From the NCBI RefSeq assembly GCF_021917145.1, contig NC_061075.1:2835038-2899037 (forward strand): a stretch of DNA of 64,000 nucleotides, in the 5' to 3' direction. Source of the DNA: Hypomesus transpacificus. Its lineage: Eukaryota; Chordata; Actinopteri; Osmeriformes; Osmeridae. The notes under the pieces are model-generated. The model was not told where the DNA came from, ran no database searches, and saw only the letters and a program-made list of their open reading frames with translations. Positions 1 to 26,706 of this stretch are shown piece after piece (within the stretch, counting starts at the first letter, position 1; every line of letters starts with the position of its first letter). A program made the translations under genes and the position numbers.

Positions 1-660
1 GGTTTTCCTGGTGAAACCTTCCGCTAGGTGCGGTTCCAGGAACGTGGAGATATCACCCGTCCACTCATCAAAGATTCAGCTGCAGGTCGGTGAGGTGACA
101 ATGCTCGAGATAAGTTTCCAGCTCCTGTTTCCCTGCTCTCTATGGCTGTGACCTTCCTGGGCTTGAAAACACACTGATTATATGTCCTCACGCTTGTCAA
201 AGCCCGAATGGACAGAGTCCACCTTCCTGAAACCAGCTACTCAGTTACGTCCATTATGGTGGACACTGGTCTGGGTCCGGTAACTTTGCAGCCATACTGC
301 CCTTTGTGTTTATTTAGTTTGCCCCATGGAGAAGACATGACGGCTTCCTAATGAGGTCAGGAACTTGAATGACCTCGGGAATAGTTGTGAAATTCGAGTT
401 TTTAAGTTATGGATGCATAACTTCAACTATGTGGTGACATTTATTTTCCTTCAAACATGTTTTTTTACGCAAATGTCGAGCTGAGATCTTATTCTGTCCA
501 ATGGCCTTTTGCTTCGATTGAAAGCTTGTATCAAAAAGAACGATATTTTGAATCCTTTTTTCATTTAACCTTTATCGCCAGATAAGTCAATTGAGATCCA
601 GTTCTCAAGAAGTGTGTTCCCAACCCCTCAGTGAGTGTCACGTGGTGGGAGGTGTGGGCG
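1..660. other. Gene-free flank
   Basis: No open reading frame, splice pattern or repeat family I can recognise is present here. The sequence is AT-moderate and unique-looking. It lies downstream of kdr. In other vertebrates the next gene on that side is kit, but no kit exon is visible. Confidence 0.4.
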
Positions 661-663
661 GTG

Positions 664-955
664 TTGTTTATTGTTTGTTTATTTCGTTTATTTTTATAGG
701 GACAGTGCACATTAATCACTGTTATAAGAAAAAGTGCCGGTTTTAGCCAGCCGGCTAATTTTCAACCGAAGTCCCTGGACAAGTTATTAGAAACAGTCAC
801 AATGCAAACAGTCATTAAACAACAAACACAAGCAGGGCAACATAGGACAAGCAAGACATAGCATACAGATAGAGCAACATAGAACAAAAAGCAACAAGAC
901 AGAATCCATAAAAGCAACAAAGGGTTTCCACACCTCACAAGCTACAGACATTTAC
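664..955. repeat. Probable dispersed repeat, single copy in window
   Basis: The block starts with a T-rich stretch and 'agggacagtgcacattaat', then an A-rich body of short aacaa/acataga motifs that runs up to the next repeat. The texture, and my memory of similar sequence in other fish, suggest a dispersed element. No second copy lies in this window to prove it. Boundaries are approximate. Confidence 0.35.
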
Positions 956-1265
956 ATTTACATTTATTTACATTTAATCATTTAGCAGACGCTTTTATCC
1001 AAAGCGACTTCCAAGAGAGAGCTTTACAAAGTGCATAGGTCACTGATAATAACAACAAGATAGCCCCAAAGCATTGCGGGTAGCCAAAAACAAGAAGTAC
1101 ACATTGTGAACAACCAAAAAATAAGTTCTAAAGGGAAGAAACCATAAGAGCATGTAGTTAAGCAAGTTACAATTACACAACATGAATCTCTAAGTGCAAG
1201 TGTACCTGTAGGAAAGCAATACAAATAGGATTAACTAAAATAGAATACAACAGTTTAAATCAGCT
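948..1265 (-). repeat. Dispersed retroelement-like repeat, family A, copy 1
   Basis: About 315 bp. It begins with 'atttatttacatttaatca' and then 'tagcagacgcttttatcc', and continues through 'gcataggtcactgataataa'. It is closely similar to copies at 5364-5740 and 32145-32345. The first 55 bp, read on the minus strand, equal the 3' tail of the tRNA-derived SINEs elsewhere in this window (for example 60620-60812). The element is therefore probably in minus orientation and shares a LINE-type tail with those SINEs. The short reading frame inside it (1024-1224) has no coding support. Confidence 0.75.
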
Positions 1266-1560
1266 ACCACTAACCAACAAGTGAGACAGACAACATGGAA
1301 AGGGACAATACAGAGTCCCCGGCGTGCCTACCCAGCGAGGGGGTCTGAGCGGGGACAGTACTGAGCAGGGGGAACTCCACCATCTGCTCCACGGGTCCCT
1401 GGAGGTCCCAGGTCAGTCCTCGGACTCTGCCGGCCGGGAGACAGGGTGCACAGGGAGACCTGCCGGCACACGCATGACAGGACCCACAGCAGGGAGACAG
1501 CAGGACCAGGACTAGCCATCTGGATGGTTACCCTATGGTGGAGAGGGGGCCCGGGGGCTG

Positions 1561-1577
1561 GGAGGGGGGGGGGGGGC
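1561..1577 (+). repeat. Poly-G tract
   Basis: Interrupted run of G (ggaggggggggggggg) in a GC-rich segment. It is a possible quadruplex former and has no gene context. Confidence 0.6.
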
Positions 1578-1692
1578 ATGCTAGGGGAAGCTGGGGGGAG
1601 AGGCCTGGTCCGGACCTGTTGAAACTGGGTGAAACTGTCAGTCGAGACATGAGGTGTGGAACTCTAGAACCTCAGGCTCTGTTGTCTTCCCG

Positions 1693-1854
1693 CAGAACAC
1701 AGAACCAGAACACAGAACCAGAACACAGAACCAGAACACAGATCCAGAACCAGAACCAGAACACAGAACACAGAACACAGAACACAGAACACAGAACCAG
1801 AACACAGAACCAGAACACAGAACCAGAACCAGAACACAGAACCAGAACACAGAA
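1693..1854 (+). repeat. CAGAAC minisatellite
   Basis: Tandem mixture of 'cagaac' and 'cagaacacagaac' units, about 160 bp. Reading frames on both strands (1535-2149 plus, 1638-2009 minus) exist only because the repeat lacks stops. Confidence 0.9.
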
Positions 1855-2289
1855 CGGTCTCTTCTCCTCCTCTCCTCTCCTCGGCCCATGTGATCGTCAG
1901 CACATCTGTCTGGGACGCGAGGGGGACAGACGGCAGGGGAGGGGGGTACCCGACCGGGGGAGACAGACAGAGGTGTCAGCCTGTCTTGCCGTCCTCTCTC
2001 CAACCTCACCTTCTCACAAGCCTCCTGTCCGGGAATTCAAGCGACATAATGGAGCTGTCTGTTCCACGTCACATTTGACTCGCGCACAAAGGTCAGCCGT
2101 GATTTGTCTAGACAAAGGGTTTCTCATCTCATCTGATGGTAGTAGTTAAGTCTGGGCCTGGGGGCGGGCCCCCTACAGACTCCTCTCAGAAGACTGAGTG
2201 ATTACTACCAATCCAGACATTTCTTGGTATCCTCCAGAAGTTTCCTCAATTTCTGTGTGTTTCTGCTTGTCTTCTCTGAGGGATTAGGT

Positions 2290-2372
2290 TGGTTATAGGG
2301 CACTTATCTGTGCTAATCTGTAAAGCCCTTTGTGACACTGCTTGTAAAAAGGGCTTTACAAATTAAAGGGTA
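2290..2372 (+). repeat. Retroelement 3'-tail fragment
   Basis: Contains 'aagccctttgtgacactg' followed by 'cttgtaaaaagggcttta', a hairpin-like tail. It is shared, with divergence, with 3305-3360, 35340-35390 and 41385-41450, so it is a dispersed family. It is probably the 3' end of a non-LTR element or SINE. Confidence 0.6.
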
Positions 2373-2730
2373 TGGTCACGTTCTCCATCACACATTTCCT
2401 TCACAACCCTAGGAGAAGACGACAAATGTATCGTTTTTGCTTTGTCAAACAATGAAGGGCTCATTGAGGTTTGAAATCTCTTTTGCAAGAATGTTCAAGC
2501 CAAGACAGGCAGACCCAAGTTACTGCGCCATGACAGACAGCATGACAAACAAATTGTTTCGTAAGAACGAGTAAGAAAGAAGTAATGTAGCGTAGCAATA
2601 GCATGTTTAACCTTCTCCTTTCTAATCTTCTCTTACGGACCATCACACTGTGGAGCACACCTGCACATTCTTACCCAACCAGGGCCCTAGGCAGACGCTG
2701 CTTGTGTTTTTGAGAGAAGTTGAGTTTTTT

Positions 2731-2797
2731 AAAAGAGAGACAGAGAGAGAGAGACAGAGAGAAAACAGAGAGACACAGAGAGACACAGAGAGACACC

Positions 2798-2873
<76 letters not shown>
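2731..2873 (+). repeat. GA microsatellite
   Basis: About 140 bp of (GA)n with CAGA interruptions. All reading frames across it are low-complexity artefacts. Confidence 0.95.
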
Positions 2874-2875
<2 letters not shown>

Positions 2876-3304
2876 ACAAGCGTGTGTTTTCCATTTCATG
2901 CGCACTCTCCAATTTAATATCTGAAACCCAAAAAAAACTGATCCATTGTGTAATTCAAGGACAATTCCCATGAGCTTAAACAATGCCCATCATCTCCAGC
3001 TGAGTTAATGAGCGTTTCAAGCTGAAAGACTGCTCTCTCGGCCTGATCGCATCCTAACGTAAATCAGTCCAACTGCTCCTCACAACTATTTGAGATGTTC
3101 GTACCTCAGGGACATGGAACCTTTTCAAGTTATCGTTTTGTTTATGACCCCTCTGACAGAAAGAGGCAGTGGGGGGTGGAGGCCAGGGGGTGACGGCAGC
3201 CAGCTAATTAAATTGGGATTTAGGACCCTGCTGAACTGAGACCGTGTGACCTTACAGAGCATGTCTTTTAGGGTTTGAAGGTTATGGGACAGCTCTATGG
3301 GTGT

Positions 3305-3360
3305 GAAGCCCTCTGTGACATTGCTTGTAAAAAGGGCTGTACAAATACATTTTGATTTGA
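3305..3360 (+). repeat. Retroelement 3'-tail fragment
   Basis: Second copy of the tail seen at 2290-2372 ('gaagccctctgtgacattg', 'cttgtaaaaagggctgta'), ending in an ATTTTGATTTGAT-type terminus. Confidence 0.6.
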
Positions 3361-3570
3361 TGTCTTTTAAGGAGAGCCCTCGGCTACAGCTCAGCACAGC
3401 TTCAGGAGTCTCTCTCCTCTCTCTCCTTTCTCCTCTTCTCTTCTCTCTCTCCTCTCTTCCGCTCCCCTCTCTGCCCTCTCCTCCTCTCCTCTTCGTGCTC
3501 ACATCCTGTTGTTGCCAAGTCAGCACTCTTCCTTCCCAGCTGCAGCATCTCTGAAGTGTTTACACCACCT

Positions 3571-3690
3571 AAACACACACACACACACACGCAAACACAC
3601 ATATATCATACTGTACACACACACACACATACACACGCACACATGCTCTATTGTACTCTATGTAAACACCAGCCATGCACATACACACAT
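3571..3690 (+). repeat. CA microsatellite
   Basis: Compound (CA)n with ATACAC interruptions. Confidence 0.9.
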
Positions 3691-4079
3691 TCGCACACTC
3701 TATTGTAGCGCCTGCACTGGTCCTTATCTCTTCCTGCCCGCACACCTGCACCATCAGAGCTCTACTTCCAGGGACTTTGTAGTGCAAGTCCTGTCCAGAC
3801 ACTTGCAGTGTCAGTCCCCCGGACCGAGAGCCAGCTTTTCTCTGCTCCGTGTTAGCGAGCGCCGTCTGGCTGACCTCACAGCCTTGCAGGGGTTCTTCTG
3901 ACAGCATCACTCAGGAAGCCATGGGAATCACGACAACAACAGACTTCTCGACAAGCAAAGATTCCTACGAATAAACAATCTTCCGATTTGATTGGTTGGA
4001 ATTTTGTTCCGGAGTGTTGCTGTCTCTGAGTTGAGGGATGCCGTCCCTCTCCGCGCTGTTTTTTTTCCGGAGGCATAGA

Positions 4080-4263
4080 AGACACTCACACACGTGTAGA
4101 AAACACACACACACATTTACTCTCTTTCACTCTCTCACTCTCTCTCTCTCACACACACATTTACTCTCTCTCACTCTCTCACACACATTTACTCTCTCTT
4201 ACTCTCTCTCACACACACATTTACTCTCTCTCACTCTCTCACACACACATTTACTCTCTCTCA

Positions 4264-4294
<31 letters not shown>

Positions 4295-4560
4295 ACTCTC
4301 ACACACGTGTCGTCTCTCTCACACAGACACACCCATGCTCTCTCTCTCACGCTCACACACATACAGCCGTACAGGGAAAGCAAAGTGACGCATGAGTGTC
4401 CGGTGAGAACTCTGATAACCTACGAAGGCCTTCCTGCACAGCTGTGCTTGTCACACACTCACTGGTCTAGTACTGACCACACACACACACACACACACAC
4501 ATGCTTCCTCTCTCTTACATACACATACATGCACACACATACTCTCTCACACTGGACCAT
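4080..4560 (+). repeat. Compound CA / CTCTCA satellite
   Basis: Several copies of a roughly 32-bp unit built from 'cacacacatttactctctc' and 'actctctcacac' are followed by pure (CA)n at 4273-4300 and again near 4481-4500. Low complexity, no coding content. Confidence 0.9.
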
Positions 4561-5028
4561 CCGCTCCTGCATTGACACGTAAAGGTTCTGTTCCTCGGCA
4601 GCATAAACAAACCAATGCGAGTCTATCTCCACGTCAGCTTCATGGATGTCAGTGATCTTCCCGGAAGGAAGAGACTGACTTCAGGTTGAGACGCGGTAGG
4701 AGAGAAAACATCCTGATGCTTTCTAAATAAAGACCTCCCGTGTCATCCCTACCCCTTGCCTCCCCCATCCCACGCCCCTGACTCCCCCTGCCTCCAGCCT
4801 CCCTCCTCTCAAACAGCTCAATGACATCATTAGAGATTTCTGAATGAAGTACAACATCCAGCCTTATCTTCCCTCCGCCAGAACTGCCATGAGACAATAA
4901 CATCCTGCAAACAACATAATGGACAAAATGGATAATTGTGACATGAAATAGTGTTGTGAAAATCGAGTGTGATTGCTTTGGCATCGCTCAGCGCATGATG
5001 TGATGACAGCTGTAGAAGTGATAGGCCC

Positions 5029-6062
5029 CAGTGTTGGGGAGTAACTGAACACATGTACCGGCGTTACGTATTCAGAATACAAATTATAGGTAACTGTATT
5101 CCGTTACAGTTACAATTTAAATGGTTGGTATTTACAATACAGTTACATTGTTGAAATCAATGGATTACATTACGATACTTATCTGTTTCACGAGTTTATT
5201 CACTCTTTCCCTTAATAAATGAAGGCAACTCCATGCATTTTCCCAGAACTTCTATCTGGTGGTTTCTACACTACAAACACAACTACATCGATCACTCCCA
5301 TGTCATTGCCTCTTGTTCTTTCCTTCTGCAATGCTATTGGCTAAGCCAATGCATGGCCATCACATTACATTTACATTACATTACATTACATTTATTCATT
5401 TAGCAGACGCTTTTATCCAAAGCGACTTCCAAGAGAGAGCTTTACAAAGTGCATAGGTCACTGATAATAACAACAAGATAGCCCCAAAGCATTGCAGGTA
5501 GCCAAAACAAGTGCACATTGTGAACAACCCAAAAATAAGTGCCAAAGGGAAAAACCATAAGAGCATGTAGTTAGCAAGTTACAATTTAAACAACATGAAT
5601 CTGTAAGCGCAAGTGTACCTGTAGAAAAAGACAAGCAACAGTAAAATAAAAATATAAGTAACCAAAAAAAAGAATACAACAGTTTAAATCAGCTACCACT
5701 AACCAACAAGAGCAACAAGTCTCTAAGTAAGTCATTGTGATCCTTGAGCACGGGGGATGCAAACTCACGTACCATGTTTGGCCAAAGCATACCTCTCATC
5801 CACTCTCAAGTAGTTCTTAAGAGACACATACGAGGGTTCTCCTTACAAGAATGTTTGGGAAACCGCACGTAAGAAATAACGATGGTTCGTAGAGAACCCT
5901 CATAACCTCGGTAAACTCCGTTTAGTAAGCAGGATTTGATGGCCGCATTCCTAAAATGCAGTTCAATGTGGAAGTTATCCAAGTAATCCAAGTATTCAGA
6001 ATACGTTACTCAGATTGAGTAACGTAACGAAATATGTTTTTAAAGTATCCTTCCCAACACTG
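5029..6062. mobile_element. Non-autonomous hAT-like DNA transposon with nested repeat
   Basis: The left end reads CAGTGTTGGGGAGTAACTG. The right end, complemented, reads CAGTGTTGGGAAGGATACT. These are imperfect terminal inverted repeats of the CAGTG type typical of hAT elements. Both ends continue into related subterminal sequence ('cgttacgtattcagaatac' on the left, 'gtattcagaatacgttact' on the right). The flanking 8-mers are ataggccc and ttgggccc, matching at 6 of 8 positions, which fits an aged 8-bp target duplication. No transposase reading frame is present. A family A repeat (5364-5740) sits inside and accounts for about a third of the length. Confidence 0.75.
5364..5740 (-). repeat. Dispersed repeat, family A, copy 2 (nested)
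   Basis: The fullest copy in the window. It starts with 'acattacatttattcattt' and 'agcagacgcttttatccaaa' and ends near 'gatccttgagcacggggga'. It is inserted in the hAT-like element 5029-6062, so it is younger than that element. Confidence 0.8.
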
Positions 6063-6094
6063 TTGGGCCCCCAATCCATTGAGAACCTGAGAGA

Positions 6095-6395
6095 TCCCTG
6101 TTTGTTCCGTAGATAACCTTATAGTTCCTGAGAGAACCCTGTTTGTTCCTGAGAGAACCCTGTTCTGTTCCTGAGAGAACCCTGTTTTGTTCCTGAGAGA
6201 ACCCTGTTCTGTTCCTGAGAGAATCCTGTTTTGTTCCTGAGAGAACCCTTTTCTGTTCCCGAGAGTACCCTGTTCTGTTCCTGAGAGAACCCTGTTTTGT
6301 TCCCGAGAGAACCCTGTTCTGTTCCCGAGAGAATCCTGTTCTATTCCTGAGAGAACCCTGTTCTGTTCCTGAGAGAACCCTGTTTGTTTTTCAGG
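6095..6395 (+). repeat. 22-bp minisatellite
   Basis: About 13 copies of 'gttcctgagagaaccctgtt' plus two variable bases. Three units make 22 codons, so a repetitive 174-residue minus-strand frame (6006-6530) spans it. I regard that frame as spurious. Confidence 0.95.
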
Positions 6396-7029
6396 GAGAG
6401 GTTCCCAAGTACTGAGACTAAGGGGAGATGGAGAGCTGACCATGGGAGGATGGGTGGACACGCTTGTACATTCAGTTCTGGTTTCATGTGCTTCCAAGTC
6501 TTGATCTCCAGTATATTCATGTTGCTTCAAGCTAAATCATGTTTCTAGTTCATATTTCCCTGAGACTCCCTGATGTCATAAAGATCCTGTTTTTCTTAAT
6601 AAACTTGCTATCTCTAAAGCTCTTTGAATACAAAGAGCTGGTAATATTTTTTTAATCAAGATCCATTGCAACGGTCAGATCTAATATTGAAGAGATATGT
6701 GCAGCTCTGTCTGCATTCCTTTACTAACCGACAGCAAAATAAGTACATAGTGTTCCCAGTATTGCCTGAGAGCTTTTTGCTCCTTGGCAAATGGTGAATG
6801 GTGAATCTGCTGATTACTGATTGGTTACTGATTAACCTGCTAACTACTGATTGATTTCTGGTGAACCTAAAAAACGATAGGAATCAGGCGTCACCATGGA
6901 GTTGGATGGAAAAAATGACAGGTCGTTGTCACGGCACCAGAGATGAAGAGCGATCACTGATGATCTGATTGGGCGACGCTGACAGCATGCTTTCATTACC
7001 CGGACAAGTAGACAAAGAGACAGGAGAAA

Positions 7030-7145
7030 CACAGTCGTGCGAGGGTAGAGCTCAGTGGTTAGAGCATGTGACTTCAGATCAAGAGGCCTGCAGGTTCAAA
7101 TCACCCCGCGTGCTGTATGATGCTTTGGATAAAACTGTCTGCCAT
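7030..7145 (+). repeat. tRNA-Cys-derived SINE fragment
   Basis: Contains an A-box-like 'tagagctcagtggttagagc', an anticodon-arm-like 'gacttcagatcaag' and a B box 'ggttcaaatc', in tRNA-Cys order. A 'ggataaaactgtctgc' tail follows. The 3' acceptor strand does not pair with the 5' strand, so this is a SINE relic and not a tRNA gene. Related copies lie at 19885-19985 and 23683-23790. Confidence 0.7.
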
Positions 7146-7561
7146 AAGAAGTTGAGTTGTTATGTTTCCATGCAGGCTGACCATGGGTGCACAGCGTCCC
7201 CTGCTGGTGAGTAGGCTGGAGGGCAACACTTTACATGGAAATAACATTGAATACCCTGTAATCACAGCAACGTTTTACTTAAAGTTACATAAACTACCAC
7301 GTCGCAACACTTTACATTAAGGTTACATTTACTACCGTGTATGTAAAACTTAACTTAAGTTTAAGCACTCGCACTGACAGGAGGGGCTGCAAGGAGCCGG
7401 ACCTGCTATTGCACAATCTGAACACTAGAGGGCACCAGAGTCTGATCTCTCAGGGAGCAGAGTCTCTGCTGGATGTAATGTAAGAAAGAAAGACAGCCAC
7501 CGTTTGTCTCCTGTGTGTCATGTCCACGTAGGAGCTTTTGTGCATGCCTGTGTGTAAGTGT

Positions 7562-7583
7562 GGGGGGGGGGGGGGGGGGGGGG
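7562..7583 (+). repeat. 22-base G homopolymer
   Basis: Uninterrupted run of 22 G. It is a strong candidate for a G-quadruplex and also a likely length-error site in the assembly. Confidence 0.9.
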
Positions 7584-7697
7584 TACAGTCCATAGTGTGT
7601 GTGTGCCATCTATGCCAGGTATTTCCCGTCTGGGCAGAGCGCTGTCTTGATTCTGTTCCAGAGGAAATGAGTGTAGGTTCCTGCAGCCGAGGATATG

Positions 7698-8055
7698 AGG
7701 ATACACACACACCCACACACACACACATACAAATACACTCTCAAACAGACACTCACACACATATTCTCACACACACTCACACACATATTCCCAAATACAC
7801 ATAGCCTTGTGGCTGTGGCTGTGCTGATCCAGTAGGTTTGCTCATCCAAACCTCTCATATCAGGGTTAATCATGCTCCACAAAACCACTTCGTGTTTTTG
7901 TTCTCTGTCGCACAAAACATTTCTGAAAATTGTGCTCTGGGACACAATTCACTATTCAGTTATTGCGGGTCTCTAATAACGTGGTACCAAGGTACACACA
8001 CACACACACACACACAGACACACACACACAGACACAGACAGACACAGACACACAC
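7698..8055 (+). repeat. Two CA microsatellites
   Basis: (CA)n with interruptions at 7698-7800 and 7995-8055, separated by unique sequence. Confidence 0.9.
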
Positions 8056-8525
8056 CATGGTTCTGTTTTGTCTGCTCATGGTCTGATGGAAATAGAGAAG
8101 ATGGAAGGAGACATGTACAGACTGCCATGGAGCAAAAACTGTGTTCATTTTATAAAACCAACAGAATGTATTAGAGGTTTAGTATACTGTTTAACAGGCT
8201 CATCATAAAGTGTGGTAAGTTATTAACGCAAAAACAAGTTTAGTTATTATAACAAGCAATGTGTTTGTAATAAACTATACATAGAGGCAAGAACAAACTG
8301 CAAAGTTTATCTTCTCTCTAACTCATTTTCCCCCCAATCTGGTCTCTGACATAAACTCCTTTCAATAAAACACAATTGACAGAAAAGAGACAGAAAAAAT
8401 AAAGAAAACCTTCACACATTCAATTGTCTTAAATCCCAGTTGCTATTTCCTGTCCTGGAGGAAGTGGAGTGACGTCCTCAGGAAGTACGTTTTTCTGTCC
8501 ATCTCTGCCCAGGAGCAGACAAATC

Positions 8526-8785
8526 TCTCTATCTGGTCTCTCTCTGGTCTCTCTCTAGTCTCTCTCTGGTTTCTCTCTGGTCTCTCTTTGGTCTCTTTGA
8601 TAACTCTCTAGTCTGGCTCTGGTATCTCTGGCATGTTGTTGATCTGTCTTGGATCTCTCTCTGCTCTCTCTTTTCTCTCTGGTGTCTCTCTGGTCTCTCA
8701 GGTATATCTCTCTGGTTTCTCTCTGGTCTCTCTCTGGTCTATCTGGTCTCTCCCTTCTCTAACTCTCTGCAGTCTCTGTCTGGTT
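8526..8785 (+). repeat. TCTCTCTGG minisatellite
   Basis: Degenerate 9-12 bp units of 'ctctctctggt', about 250 bp. Confidence 0.85.
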
Positions 8786-9117
8786 TCTTGTTATGTGAGG
8801 GTTGGATTTGTTGAAGGTTGGGTTGTGTGAGCGTTTTGTTGTGTGACTGCTGGAAAAACATAATTCTTCCTAATTTGAAATGTTTTCCCTGGTCTCAGAC
8901 ATAGACCTATTTCACTACAACACAATTGACAGAAAATAGAAAAACACAAAGAAAACATTTGCTCATTCAATTGTCCTAAATCCCAGTTGCTATTTCCTGT
9001 GCTGGAGGAAGTGGAGGGACGGCCTCATAGGAAGTAGGTGTGTCCACAAGACTCGGCTCCCAGACCCCCAAACCCCCTAACCCTGTCTGTGTAAACAGGT
9101 GAGTTTTATACACATTC

Positions 9118-9482
9118 TCAGCCCCCCATCCTAATAGCCTCTCAGTCCCCCAGCTTCCTAGCCTCTCAGCTTCCTAGCTTCCCAGCCCCCCAGCCTCCTA
9201 GCCTCATAGCCTCTCAGCCTCTTAGCCTCACAGCCCCCCAGCCTTCTAGCCTCTCAACCCCCCAGCCTCCTAGCCACCTAGCCTCCTAGCCTCTCAGCCT
9301 CCTAGCCTCTCAGCCCCCCAGCCTCATAGCCTCTCAGCCTCCTAGCCTCTCAGCCCCCCAGCCTCTCAGCCCCCCAGCCTCCTAGCCTCTCAGCCTCCTA
9401 GCCTCTCAGCCTCCTAGCCTCTAAGCCCCCCAGCCTCCTAGCCTCTCAGCCTCCTAGCCTCTCAGCCTCCTAGCCTCTCAAA
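9118..9482 (+). repeat. CTAGCCTCTCAGCC minisatellite
   Basis: Units 'cagcctcctagcctct' and 'cagccccc' alternate for about 365 bp. No coding value. Confidence 0.95.
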
Positions 9483-9644
9483 GCTCTCACAGTAGAATTA
9501 TCCCACCCAACCCTAGTTCTCCTACTGAATATATTACATGTATCTCCAAGGAAAAGTTCATCATTCCCACCATACAGTGAATAAGGCACCATGTGCTGTA
9601 GCTGCTGCTAACTAGAGAGGAGGGCTCAGGGTTTATAAACCCTG

Positions 9645-9650
9645 TTTAAT
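9645..9650 (-). terminator. Possible kdr polyadenylation signal (ATTAAA)
   Basis: ATTAAA on the minus strand, 271 bp past the kdr stop codon. It is the first recognisable signal there. No downstream element was tested. Confidence 0.3.
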
Positions 9651-9659
9651 AAGAGGACT

Positions 9660-9885
9660 GTGTGCAAGTGTGTGTGTGTGTGTTTGTGCGTGTGTGTGTG
9701 TGTGTGAGTGTGTGTGAGTGAGTGTGTGTGTGAGTGTGTATGCAGATGTGTATGTGTGTTTATGTTGTATGTGTATGTAAGTGTGATTTGTGTGTGCATC
9801 TGTGTGAGTCGGTGTGTGTGTGTATGTCTGTGTGAGTGTGTGTGCAGGTGTTGTGTGTCTGTGTGAATTGTGTGCAGGTGTGGGA
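9660..9885 (+). repeat. GT microsatellite in kdr 3' flank/UTR
   Basis: (GT)n with interruptions, just downstream of the kdr stop codon, so probably within its 3' UTR. Confidence 0.9.
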
Positions 9886-9920
9886 GTATACTAAGGGTAC
9901 TGGTGGTGGTGGCGCGGTCG

Positions 9921-24732
<14,812 letters not shown>

Positions 24733-26706
24733 AGTCCGACAGAATGGCTGTACGGTCCCCTCATTAACACGCAATTAAAAAGTTTGGAAAAGGTAGTCCT
24801 ATCCACTTATCACGTACAACAGGACAGGAACATTTAATTATATTATTTTCCAGAGTACAATACAAAAAAGGAACTTATTGAAAGTAGTTAGGTTTTTCTT
24901 CAGTCGATGATGTCCTGTTTGTTTAGCAGACAGTTATCTGCGCTCCAGTTACGCACACCGGTCCAGACGGAGCCAACTCATGAGGGAGGATCCATCTAGC
25001 TTGAGCTTGCAAACTCGAATCCCAACAGCGCGAGGGAAGGGAGGAGCATATTCCCGACACTTTATCGCAACTTAATCGACCTGTTTCAAAGACAATGATT
25101 GAATCAAGAATAAGAGTGGGCAAATATTGACAGATAAACAAGGTACATTTCCTGTTTAGAAACGAGTCATGGAGTTGTCCCTGGATCTAATAAATCTCAA
25201 TTGATCTCTAGGAGACTTCAGGGACCAATACCCGACGCACGCAACATAACCAGCATGGGTGCGTGACTACATCAAACTAATTTGAAGACAGTAAAATGTA
25301 CACCCATCAGTGGCTCAATGTGTGAAATTAGGACGATGGACAATTTAATTGTCTGATGGCTGATATGTGGTTACTTTGCACAGTGCCTAAGAACAATCTG
25401 TTCTTACAAGTGTTTGCTCAATGACGAAAATATAGGCTAAATGTAAATTTGACAACGTTGTATGTGGGACAAGGGGACCCGGGTGTCATATCTCCATGTG
25501 TTTCCTGTCCTGGTCACTTCTGCTGGGACTCTTAGAACTGCCTCCCACCCAACACTTCCTGGAGGGAGGGCCTTTCCAGCCCACTATCAGACAGGCTACA
25601 GTGGAACGTTAACCTTATTTTACTGTTTTGTGTGGGGGTGTGGGGTTAGGAAGGGTAGGGCCCTATAGAAGGATGGGGGTGTAGGGGATTGGGTCGCGGG
25701 AAGGGGTTTGTTGGTGGAATAGGGGTGTGTGGCGTGGGGGGGTGGGGGTAGGGGATTTGTGCTTCCTTAGACAGGATGCCCTGCTCCTCTAAGAGCCATC
25801 CTGGAATAACATGCCTTAAGAGCATCACTGTACCGAACACATACGCGGGCACGCGCGCAAACACACACACACATACACAATAAACGAAGTGTATTATGAT
25901 AGCCTATTGACTGTTGCCATGGTGAATATGGGGAAATGTAGGCTATAGCTCAGCGGTAGTCTGTTTGGATCAAGCATCGAACATATGATTAAATGAACAC
26001 ATAATCATACCACGAGGAAGGCTTGAGGCAGGTGGACGACTGGAGCCAACGGTTGACATAGATTTCATGTACAGTAGCTTATTTGTTCTTGAAGGAGCTC
26101 GCATTGGCTGCATCTTCCTGTCATTGACTGCATTACCCTAAACCCATTTCGTAAACCTTACTGACGTAAAAAAAATCTAAGTAATGGTTGCTTTCTCTGT
26201 TGGGGCCGACGATTAGGAACTTCTGCTCTAAATTGTATTCTGATTTGTTGGTGTTAGGACTATCATTCTCTATTTTCACCTAGGCCAATGCACCTGATCC
26301 TTGGATTTCTTTTTGCTGTACTTTCTAAATGCACCAAATGTATATAGGCCTATCGCTTTGAAAAAAGCGTCTGCTCAATGAAGAAAATGTCAACGTAATG
26401 TAAAATGAAGGCCTAATTATGCAGATTTGAATTCACTCCGTCAGACGTGTGTGGTCTTCGCAGTCAGATCATGCTGCCGCCTGCCGTTACCCTTAAGCAA
26501 CTTCAACAACACAGGGTTGTCAGTGTGTCTCTCGCTCCATTAAGGACATTAAGGCTACTCAAATAATAACACGTATTTTGTAAAATGTTGCATTTGTTTG
26601 TTTTACAAGCTATGGTAAACTACGGGATAACAGTGTGGAACGAAACAAAGGTGTTCCCGTTTCCCTTCGGACGTTTCTATCTGTAGAACGGACTCATGTC
26701 GTAAAG
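24733..26706. other. kdr-srd5a3 intergenic region (divergent promoters)
   Basis: kdr and srd5a3 start codons face away from each other across 1974 bp, so both promoters must lie here. I see no TATA box placement I would trust. Two short SINE-tail-like fragments ('gtctgctcaatgaagaaaat' near 26370 and a similar one near 25410) and a CA stretch near 25860 are the only repeats. No additional gene is visible. Confidence 0.6.

Noticed and set aside
6006..6530. 174-residue frame with repeated QEQNRVLSGTEQ-like units
   Set aside because: A 22-bp minisatellite read in register every three units, with no start context, splice or domain support.
24733..24774. Upstream Met as the kdr start
   Set aside because: It would put 14 polar residues before the signal peptide; the Met at 24730-24732 directly precedes the hydrophobic core.
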